A stretch of 64,000 nt of DNA from Archivesica marissinica (lineage: Eukaryota; Mollusca; Bivalvia; Venerida; Vesicomyidae): the NCBI GenBank assembly GCA_014843695.1, contig CM026395.1, forward strand, positions 47,398,813 to 47,462,812, given 5' to 3'. Positions within the stretch are counted from its first letter, which is position 1. Every line of letters starts with the position of its first letter. The notes under the pieces are model-generated. The model saw nothing but the letters and a program-made list of their open reading frames with translations, made no database searches and was not told where the DNA came from. Made by a program: the position numbers and the translations under genes. Below, in pieces: positions 32,001 to 44,000 of this stretch.

Positions 32001-35000
32001 ATAAGCAATCTCTTAAGCATTTAAACAAAATTATACATTGAATCAGATGAGCATGTAGTTTTCTTTATAATCTAATTGTATTAAAATAAGCTCAGAACTT
32101 TGAATGGTAAGAATACTAAAACTTCTCTATGAATGTGTCTATCAATGCAAACGATTTTCGCTTGTATTTTAGATGGTCTTTAAATGTACTCATTTCATGA
32201 AGAAATGTATAAACAATGTTCAATTCATTTGAACGTTGATTACTTAGGAAGAATGACTTGTAAATGCAAAAGCTCGATATGGTCAAAATCATGTTAAATT
32301 CCCAATAATTACTATTGTCAAAATTGTATCCTAGCACAACACTCTTTAAGTTGTGTATATTTTTCTGAATCCCAAGTGATTTAAATGTATTCGTCAATCT
32401 GTTCCAAAATGGTTTGATTAAATGACATTCAATAAAGAAGTGGTCTAAATCGTCTGGTACTTTACAAAAGCTGCAGTTTGGATTTTCGTTTATTTGCCAT
32501 TTATATAGGTTATGACAATTTGCAATAATGTTATTAATTAGCTTGTATCGAAACTGTTTATATCTGTTATCAATACACATGTTTATTTGTGAGTACAATT
32601 GTTTCCATGGTATTTTGAGATCAAATTTATTCTCCCAGTATGATTGCAAGTATGGTTTCGATGATTTTCTTTGCAAAAGTGTATTGTATATCGCTTTATT
32701 ATTCAAAGATTTTAAATTTGATATGGAAAATGGAAGTCTTAGATTCACTTTAACGCGTGTTCGTGTTGATTCTTCCGTTTGTATTTTCTTAAACCATGTT
32801 TTGGGTATTGCGTTTTTAAGAATCATTATTTCTGATATCCAATTAGAATGATTTCGTAATTTGCCTAGAATAATGTTTTCGCTAATGTTACCATTGTTGT
32901 CTATTATATCATTTACAAAAATTATACCAGAGTTGTTGTCTATTATATCATTTACAAAAATTATACCAGAGTTGATCCAAGTATTAAACAGTATAGGTTT
33001 ATTTTTGTATTTAATTGACTCATTTCCCCAAATTATTTCCTGTCGTATATCATAGAATGTTTTAGGTTGCTGTTTGTTAATATTTCTAAAGGCTATCCAA
33101 TTGAGAATGATGTCTTTGTAGAACTCAGGAAATTTGCAGATGTTATTTGGTAGGTTTTTCATTGAGTTAAAGTTCATGTAGAATATGAGGAAATCTGTAC
33201 CAAAACTTTCGAAATAATATTTTGGGATTATTTTCCAATTGGCATTTTCTGATGATAGCAGTGATTTTACCCATTTTATTTGTAACATGGCTGTGAAACT
33301 ATCTAAATCGATCATGTTGATTCCGCCATCTTCAGTCTTATTTATCAGTATACTTCTTTTGATTTTTTTCTCTTTTATTACTCCATATGAAATGGAAAAA
33401 TAAAGTATTTAGATTATTCTTGACAGATTTAGGTAGATGTATAGATTGGAGCAAATAAGTAAATTTTGGAAGAAGGATAGATTTTATAACTGTAACCTTA
33501 CCATAAAACGATAGTTTTCTTTTGCTCCACTGGTTAATGAGACTTTTACATAATTCAATTTTAGATTCCCAATTTAATTTTTCACATTCCATTTTATCAG
33601 TTCCAAAGTATACTCCTAAAGCTTTAACTGTTTTCTTCCATTTAATGTCGCCTACATTTTCATTTGATAATTTAGATTTGCCAATCCACATGCCTTCAGT
33701 TTTATTTATGTTAAGAGTTAAACCTGAATATTTTCCGAATGTGTTAATAGTTGAAAGTGCATTATTGATGTCAGTCTTGTTTTTTACAAATAAACTAGTA
33801 TCATCGGCTAGTTGTGTTAGTTTTATATTGAGAAGCTCTTTGTTAACTTTAACAGGAATACCAGAGATATTAGTATTATCGCGTATTTTATTTGCTAGAA
33901 CTTCAGCAACGATGATGAAAAGAAGTGATGAAATGCTGCAGCCTTGACGGAGGCCTCGCGATAGCTTAAAACTTTGAGATAGCCAGCCGTTGTTTAATAT
34001 ATATGAGATGATGTTGTTGTACAGAGATTTTATCCAGTTTATGAACATTAGTTTAAAATTGAATCTTTTAAGAGTTTCATACAAAAAATCGTGATTAACG
34101 GTATCGAATGCTTTGCGAAAGTCTAGAAAAAGAATAGCACCATCTATATTAGTATCTTCACAATAGTGTAAAATATCATATATCTGTCTAATATTATTTC
34201 CAATAAATCGACCTTTTATGTAGCCTTGCTGATCTAAATCTATAATTGAAGGCAAAACCTTTTGCTAATATCTTGGTAAGTAACTTATAATCGTTATTTA
34301 AAAGAGATATGGGGCGATAATTCTCGATATTTTTCGGATCGCCTTTTTTGTATAGTAGTGAAATAATACCTATTTTCTGAGTTTCCGACAATTCGTTGTG
34401 TTTATATGTCTCGTTATAACTTTTGATCAATAAATGCTTTATATCGTTCCAGAATGTGGCATAAAATTCAACAGATATACCATCATAGCCAGGACTTTTA
34501 TTTCGTTTCATTTCTGAAAGAGCTATTTTACACTCTTCAAAAGTTATTAGTCCCTCGCATGTATTTGCTTCATTTTCAGTAAGTGTTTTATTAAATCGAA
34601 CTGTATCGAGATATTCGTCAATATTTTCATGCTGACACTTTTCTGTATATAAATCACTATAAAATCTTACTTCTTCTTTAAGGACGTCATCAAAGTTTGT
34701 AGTTAGTTTTCCGTTGACAAGTAAGCTATTTAATACTTTTCGCGATTGTCTAGATTTTTCGATCAAATGAAAATATTTAGAGTTTCTCTCTCCATCATCA
34801 ATGAGCTGTGCCCTGGATCTAACCTTTGCACCACTAACCTTTATACTATACAAATTTTCGATTTCTGTTTCAATGTCTTTTATTCGTTTTAAAGTATCAA
34901 CACAGTTATTTTGTTCATAAGATACGTTTAAGTATTTAAGTTGCTCCTCTATTTCTGATAGATGATCGCTTTTTGGCTTTTCTCTTCGAATAAGCAATTG

Positions 35001-38000
35001 ATATTTCTTTAATTTCATATTTAACTATTTCCCAGCGTGTCCGGCTATTTATGCTAATAATGTTAACATCGTTTTCTACATCTGTAATAGTCTTGATTAT
35101 TAAAGTTTTATATTCAATATCGTTTAGGAGAGCGTTATTTAGTTTCCAGTAACTAGGACCGCGCTTGTTAGGTAAGCAAATATTTAGAGATATTGCTTGA
35201 TGGTCAGTGAATCTTATCTGCGCAGGTCTTATGTCTGTGTTTGATATTAAACTCGAAATGTTGTTTTCTGTAAGCCAATAATCAATTCTGCTTTTTTCAA
35301 ATCCATTTGTACGCCTCCATGTAAATTGATTTTTGTTCGTATTTTTAACTTTCCAAATATCGCATAAGTTATGATTCTTAATTAGTTTTAAAAGATGTTC
35401 TGTTGGTTTGATATTATTTGTGTTACGTGATACTCTATCGGACTGATTAAGTGGTTCATTAAAGTCTCCGCCTATGATTTTTAATCCGTTACATTCTTGA
35501 TCTAGTAATTTATTAATATTTTGAAAAAATATGTTCCTATTTCTTTTTTCATTTGGCGCATATATACAAAGCAAAGCCTGCATCAGCACCAGCTTAGGCT
35601 ATATCGCAGTTTACCCAACAACACCTTTCCTGGGCAGGCTCCAGCAATTAACCAGTACAGTGCACGGTGCACCAACCTCCGTAAGAAACTGCCAACTTTT
35701 TCCACATACAGGAGACATGCCCTGAACAGTGACCGTCAGTGATGATAGATTACAGTGGCATAACAGTCAGCGACCTTAATCACGGAAGCGGACTCTCTCA
35801 CTTGACAGAATCAAGTCTCATAATTAATGGGCAAGTGTTTTTGTTAATCAGAAGAGTTAACCACTGTGACAAATATGCATCTTACTAAGAATTAAAGTAA
35901 TCGAACCCCATTTAAAATATCAATGTAACTATGCAGCATTATAAATCAGAACGATTCCATACATTGTTGATAAGTATATATAACGCATGTAAGGTTACTA
36001 GAGGATGTGCTCCGACCCCTACTAGTCACTGGACGGAGCAAATAAATGGGGTTCCCCCTTTTTGGGGCCCGAAAAAAAAAGAATTAAGGAAATCAAGATT
36101 TAACGCAATAGATTCAGCCGGATGAACAAAGAAACAACATACTTCTGCATTTCTTCAATTTCTTTCTTTTCTGTATCCTCTCTGGTTGGTGCAGTCACTG
36201 GTCTGCTTCGAGTTTGAGTCTCAAACTGTGGCGTCTTGGGAACCGTGATACCGTGAGGGGGAGATTTAGACCTGTCCCGCTTCTGGTCCGAGGGTCCTGC
36301 TGGAAATATAATAATGAAATAAAGTAGGTCTAGTGTTTGAAGGATGAGGGATTTGTTAAATATGTATTACTTTATACAAACTAGAGATATATGAATTAGT
36401 GATCTACGATCAAGATATGAGCTACAAATATATAACAACTAGAGATGTACAAATTTGATATATATGAATAGAGATATATGAATAGAGATATACAGCAAGC
36501 TAGAGATATACAGCAAGCTAGATATATACAGCAAGCTAGAGATATACAGCAAGCTAGAGATATACAGCAAGCTAGAGATATACAGCAAGCTAGAGATATA
36601 CAGCAAGCTAGAGATCTACAGCAAGCTAGAGATATACAGCAAGCTAGAGATACACAGCAAGCAAGGGATATACAGCTAGCTAGAGATCTACAGCAAGCAA
36701 GGGATATACAGCAAGCAAGAGATATACAGCTAGCTGGAGATATACAGCAAACTAGAGATATACAGCAAGCTAGAGATATACAGCAAACTAGAGATATACA
36801 GCAAGCTAGATATATACAGCAAACTAGAGCTCTACAGCAAGCTAGAGATCTACAGCAAGCAAGAGATATACAGCAAGCTAGAGATATACAGCTAGCTAGA
36901 GATACACAGCAAGCTAGAGATATACAGCAAACTAGAGATCTACAGCAAGCTAGAGATATACAGCAAACTAGAGATACACAGCAAGCTAGAGATCTACAGC
37001 AAGCTAGAGATACACAGCTAGCTAGAGATACACAGCAAGCTAGAGATATACAGCAAACTAGAGATATACAGCAAGCTAGAGATATACAGCAAGCTAGAGA
37101 TATACAGCAAGCTAGAGATATACAGCAAGCTAGAGATATACAGCAAACTAGAGATATACAGCAAGCTAGAGATATACAGCAAGCTAGAGATATACAGCAA
37201 GCTAGAGATATACAGCAAGCTAGATATATACAGCTAGCTAGAGATATACAGCAAGCTAGAGATATACAGCAAGCTAGAGATATACAGCTAGCTAGAGATA
37301 TACAGCTAGCTAGATATATACAGCAAACTAGAGATATACAGCAAACTAGAGATATACAGCAAGCTAGAGATATACAGCAAGCTAGAGATATACAGCAAAC
37401 TAGAGATACACAGCAAGCTAGAGATATACAGCAAACTAGAGATATACAGCAAGCTAGAGATATACAGCAAGCTAGAGATATACAGCAAGCTAGAGATATA
37501 CAGCAAACTAGATATATACAGCAAGCTAGAGATATACAGCAAGCTAGAGATATACAGCAAGCTAGATATATACAGCTAGCTAGAGATATACAGCAAGCTA
37601 GAGATATACAGCTAGCTAGAGATATACAGCTAGCTAGATATATACAGCTAGCTAGAGATATACAGCAAACTAGAGATATACAGCTAGCTAGAGATATACA
37701 GCAAGCTAGAGATATACAGCAAGCTAGAGATATACAGCAAGCTAGAGATATACACTGAAAATACTACACTGACTCTTACTTTCGTGCGATGAAAATTTCT
37801 AAGGTTAACATTTTGCCAAAAAAGCAGGGATGGCAACGAATGGTAAAAAGGATATGGTATTCAAAAAATTCAAATATCACATTTAAATTTAAGTAATAAA
37901 TCTAACCCATAAATCTAAATTAATAAATGGAATCAATATAGACTACCTCTCGGCTTAGACCTGAACCTGTCCGGAGTCTTTGTAAAGTATGCCAGTCTTT

Positions 38001-41000
38001 TTTCGGCCATTGTCTCGTACTTCTCTGCTTGTTTCTCGTCAAGGTCGGGCAACTTTCTCTTCCTCTGTTCCGTCAATTTGAACGGCTCGCATTTTGTGAG
38101 TGTTGCCTTTGAAGTGGAACTTGACTGAAAGATTTTCGCCAACAGAGTTATAAGAATAACCTTCATTAACGTTTACCTTCATAGAAATGTAGGTTAATAT
38201 ACTATTATATCTCCATATAGTCCGGCAGATGCCTATATTGACCTTGCAATAATCTATATAGAAAATGTTTTTGCATATCAAGATAGGTATGATGATACTG
38301 ATTAATAATCCCACTGATACCACTCTGTCATCCTTGGGTAACTCTCAGAATCCAAGATGGCGTCCAAGATGGCCGCCATAGTAAAACAAGTACATATATA
38401 TTCATAGTTTTACCGTTACTTTTTTATTTCTCAACATAGTGCTGTGTAAAATGTGACATTATAATAGATGACTATTGTAAGTTTCATATTAACCTGGAAA
38501 CAGGTTCATAATATCACATAATAGATGATTATTGTAAGTTTCATATTAGCCTGGAAACCAGGTTCATAATATCACAAAAAGAACAACACGAAGCGAGGGC
38601 TCACACCAAACACAAGTATAATATTTTTGTCATCTTACAGTCTTATAATATGGCCCTAGTACTGAATGCGTTAATAATAATGTATTTCGTTACCTGTGCG
38701 AGTCTACGTTTCTTCGTCAGCTCTTGTCTGTCTATCTTCTCCTTCACAGGCACCTGTTGCTGTGCTTTGATTAGTTTTCGTCTGTCAATAGTAAATTGTA
38801 CATTTGAAATAAACAAGTTATAGTTATGATTCGGGTTTTACGCCTGCATCAGCACCATTTTGGGCTATATCGCCGGCGGGCAGTTTACCTAACAACACCT
38901 TTCCTGGGCAGGCTCCAGCGGTTAACCAGTACTTGGGTGCACCAACCTCCGTAAGAAACTGCCAACTTTTTCATATAAATGAGACACGGCCTGAGCGGGG
39001 CTCGAACCCGTGACCATCAGTGATGATAGGTTACAGTGGTATACAAGTCAGCGACCTTAACCACTCGACCACGGAGGCGGACAGGAAATAAACAAGATTT
39101 AATCTGTACTATGGTTTATTAACCATCATATGCCCAAATTGGACAGGCGGGTTTCCTCCGAGTACTCCGGTTTCCTCCCACATGAAAGACATGTTTGCGC
39201 CATTTCTGTTGGAAATTGGAAAAGAATCGGAGCCAATTTGGAAACCTTGAAGCCAACTAAATTCACAGATAATATGTGAAGCCATGTATTTGACAAAATG
39301 TGTTATGCCAAAAAAAAATGTTGCGCCAAATATTTTCGCCAATTCAGAAAATTTAACGCACGTATTTGTCGCAATTGGCAAACGCCAACGGGAACCCTGC
39401 ATATACAAGAATGATTATTTGCCATAAATTTACAGATCTAAGAAAAATATATCTGAACCGCTACCCACTATCACACATGGCCTACCAAATAAAAACGACC
39501 TTACTTACAGAGCCTAACGGGAACATTGTTCAAACCTATGCACATTAATATATCATGAGCTCTCTTCTGTAAATGTATACAGTCAAACCTGTGTTAGTGG
39601 TCACCTCCATTAAGCAGCCAACCTGTATTAAGCAGCCAGTTCCCATTATGTTGTTTTATTATATATTTGACCTCTATTAAGCAGCCACCTGTGTTAAGCT
39701 GCCACTTTCTGTGATTCCAATGCCTGGCTGCTTAACACAGGTTTGACTCTACATGTCTTGTCACTGTACTCTGTGCATGTAATGCTTGCTATAAATATGT
39801 TGTCATATTTAATGCAATAAATAAGATTGAATTGAACGTAAATCTGTATTTTTGTGCTTGCCCGGGAGAAAAGGTAGAATATTGGGTGATAACCTTCTGT
39901 AACATAAATGGTGGAAGTCGTGATAGCGCAGTGGATGCGCGGTCGCTTCAGGTGCGAAAGGTCTGGAGTTCGAGCCCCACTGGAGCCGTTACGATTGTGC
40001 CCTTAGGCAAGGCATTTAAATTCCATGTTGCCTATTCTCTCTCCCTCGTGGCGATGGATTCCATTAGGAATGAGGTCGACAGTGATTTATATAAGTTGAA
40101 ATAACTTGTTTCGCAATCGAGCTAAAATAAATTTGTATAAACTAACATAAATGCCGACTCAACAGTATTAGATACTTGTGGTATTGGGTAATGTTCTATT
40201 AAAAGGGGAAAAAACAAATGTGTCATTCTGATCGAGAACTGCTCTTTTTCATTAATGCAATATCACTGAAACTGTGGGCGAACATTTTATATCGCGAGCA
40301 TTGTATCACTTTATATGGAAACTGTTGCTATGGCGTCACAGAGGTAATAAAAATGGCGACCGCATATATCGTTGTCTCACCGATTTAGTAATTTTAAATT
40401 GTTGTACAAGATTCGTTCTTTGGCTTACAATCATTAAGAAAACACGTCTGAACAGATATAATAAACATGGTTAATCGATTGCAGGTATGCTGACGACGTA
40501 TATCCGTAAATACGATGGTCTGACACGTATGTACACAGAATGGTATATAATCGATTGCAGGCATGCTGTCGACATACATCCGTAAATACGATGGTCTGAC
40601 ACGTACGTACACAGAATGGTATATAATCGATTGCAGGCAGGCTGTCGACATACATCCGTAAATACGATGGTCTGACACGTACGTACACAGAATGGTATAT
40701 AATCGATTGCAGGCATGCTGTCGACGTATATCCGTAAATACGATGGTCTGACACATACGTACACGGAGTGGTATATAATCGATTGCAGGCATGCTGTCGA
40801 AATACATCCGTAAATACGATGGTCTGACCCGAACGTACACAGAATGGTATATAATCGATTGCAGGCATGCTGACGACGTACATCCGTAAATACGATGGTC
40901 TGACACGTACGTACACAGAATGGTATATAATCGATTGCAGGCATGCTGACGACGTACATCCGTAAATACGATGGTCTGACACGTACGTACACAGAATGGT

Positions 41001-44000
41001 ATATAATCGATTGCAGGCATGCTGTCGACATACATCCGTAAATACGATGGTCTGACACGTACGTACACAGAATGGTATATAATCGATTGCAGGCATGCTG
41101 TCGAAATACATCCGTAAATACGATGGTCTGACACGTACGTACACAGAATGGTATATAATCGATTGCAGGCATGCTGTCGACATACATCCGTAAATACGAT
41201 GGTCTGACACGTACGTACACAGAATGGTATATAATCGATTGCAGGCATGCTGTCGACATACGTCTGTAAATACGATGGTCTGACACGTACGTACACAGAA
41301 TGGTATATAATCGATTGCAGGCATGCTGTCGACATACATCCGTAAATACGATGGTCTGACACGTACGTACACAGAATGGTATATAATCGATTGCAGTATG
41401 CTGTCGACATACATCCGTAAATACGATGGTCTGACACGTACGTACACAGAATGGTATATAATGATTAAAAAACTTGCCATAAAGCACAGGCCTACTTCAG
41501 CCTAGATTGCTCACACCAAATTACTTGGTCAATGTAGGAGTGGTTGGGAACAGGTCTACTTCAGCCTAGATTGCTCACACCAACTTACTTGGTCAATGTA
41601 GGAGTGGTTGGGGACAGGCCTACTTCAGCCTATATTGCTCACACCAACTTACTTGATCAATGTAGGAGTGGTTGGGGACAGGCCTACTTCAGCCTAGATT
41701 GCTCACACCAACTTACTTGGTCAATGTAGAACCACACCAACTTACTTGGTCAAGTAGAGTGGTTGGGGACAGGCCTACTTCAGCCTAGATTGCTCACACC
41801 AACTTACTTGGTCAATGTAGGAGTGGTTGGGGACAGGCCTACTTCAGCCTAGATTGCTCACACCAACTTACTTGGTCAATGTAGGAGTGGTTGGGGACAG
41901 GCCTACTTCAGCCTAGATTGCTCACACCAACTTACTTGATCAATGTACGAGTGGATGGGATAGTCATTCCTCTAGGTTTCTCTGGTTCACACGTGCTAGG
42001 ACCATTTGATCCTGATCTGGTTTGTTGAGCAGATGGCCGTTCGCCAGACAGACCGTGGGTGTGGCTCTTACGATCGCCAGACAGACCGTGAGTGTGACTC
42101 CTGAGTCGAGCATCATCTGCATGTTTGCTGTGTTTTGAGAATGATGTGCTGCGTTGTAGATTACTGGTCTTGGGTTTGTTTGATGTGCTCTCTGGAACAT
42201 GGGGTTTCTGTCTCTTTGGTAAGGTATCAGACCTACAAAAGTAAAACACATACAGCTATTTACATTATGCCTCCAAGTAGGTTAGTCTGCTCGCCTCATC
42301 AAATCCACTGTACCACATTGCCATTAGACATTTCAAAACTTCACAAACGAATCTGTAGTCCAGTGGTAAACATCTGGACTGGTAATCCAGAGATCGCAGG
42401 CTCGATCCCCCTGTCTGACCGTAATAAAATTAACGATGGAGGAGACTCTGGAATGTGGTTAACCAGTACTAAGTAATGTGTGTGAGGTGCCTTGCTTACT
42501 GACACTACATACGTGGCCTGACCGTCTATTGAACCCGGTGTCACATGAGATTTGAAAAAAATGCCATGAGATTTTCACCCCCCCCATGAGATTTTCACCC
42601 GCCTCCCAATATTTTTGTCAAATGTTGTTGTTGCTGTGTTGCTTCTATCTTATGGTATGTGAGAGTCATATGACTATTTTATATATGGTGGTGACAAAAT
42701 TGAAAGAGTTGCAGGGGGGTGGGGTGAAAATCTCATAGCCATGATATTTTCACTCGCGGGTGAAGATATCATGGCCATGAGATTTTCACCCCCCCTTAAT
42801 TGTCTTAAAGCAATACAACAACATATCCGTTGACATAGAATACTTCCAATTGACTGAGTGTGCAATAGTGGGGAATTGTACTCATTATATAAAGAATTAA
42901 TAGTTGCACCTACCATTCACCTCAAAATTTGCCGCTTTTTATTTTGGATTTTCCCCTTGTATATCATGGAATATGACTAATGTTGATGCTGTATTGCTTC
43001 TATCTCATGGTATTGGAGAGAAATATGACTCAACCATGATGGTGACATAATTGAAAGAGTTTCGGGGGGGGGGGGTGAAGATCCTGATTATAGTCCTGAT
43101 TATACATAATTATTAATATTTGTAGAAAAGTGTCAGCTATTGGTGTATATTAAAAGCAGACATATATGTGACCTTCATATAGCATGTAAGGTTACCCCCC
43201 CCCCCCCGACAAGGCTCAGTTCGGGGGATTGTAGCGATTACCCCTGCATCTGTAGACTATGTTCACCTTGTGTATTTTGCTGATTTGTAAGCATCCATTT
43301 TCAACTTTACTGACATATCTGCCACTCTGATGGCATTTTTGTGTGTAAACATAAGTCAATGCTTCAAAGTTGTTTGTCACCTACAGGAGGGGTCAACATG
43401 TATCAGGTATATTTAACTAGATGTCCGCGGCCCGCATGTCACGGGGGGGGGGAAGACGGGAACTGCACACTCAGGTGAAGATATCATGGCCATGAGATTC
43501 CCCCCCGGCAAATCTTTCAATTTTGTCATAAAGTCTCATGGGGGGGGGGGGTGAAAATCTCATGGCATTTTTTTCACCCACGGGTGAAAATCTCATGTGA
43601 CACCGGGACCGTTTGATTCAAAATCCTACGCTCTACCACTGGACCACGGAAGCCACAATTCAGCATGTTGTGACAATCGATTTTGGGGAAGATATAATGG
43701 CTAAATATGTTATAATGGTGGCCTATGGAGATGTCAATAGCACATACAGATTTGTAGTCCAGTGGTTAACACATTGGACTGGTAATACAGGGATCGCAGG
43801 CTTGATCCCCGTCTGACCATAATAAAATTAACAGTCTTTCAGATGGAACTTTAAACCAAGGTCTCATGTCGGTGATTTACACCGTGCCCGTGAAAGAACC
43901 AGAGGAGACTCTGGAATAGGTCTATGTCTGTATCAATGCACTATCCTCAACAAATCTAGAGTGACTAATCTCTTCAGGAGGCGTCGTTCATATGGACAAC

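Larger units (their letters stand above)
31862..35795 (-). mobile_element. SINE family C, split by a LINE
   Basis: The SINE pieces are 31862-31901 (A-rich tail and GGGTTTTACGCCTGCATCAG) and 35576-35795 (body and decayed tRNA head). The whole is flanked by a perfect 13-bp duplication, TCTCACTTGACAG (31849-31861 and 35796-35808). The LINE at 31902-35575 later inserted into the SINE. Confidence 0.88.

Noticed and set aside
38351..38379. Tandem CCAAGATGGCG/CCAAGATGGCCGCC resembling YY1 sites
   Set aside because: Intronic, far from any start site seen, and the motif is short; I cannot support a regulatory role.
38818..39084. Genuine tRNA genes (here and at other A/B-box sites)
   Set aside because: All such sites continue into SINE bodies and have target-site duplications or truncations; no closed acceptor stem was found.
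40474..41463. Three overlapping minus-strand frames of about 340 codons
   Set aside because: Same periodic peptide in all three frames, from a 76-bp array in a TPX2 intron.
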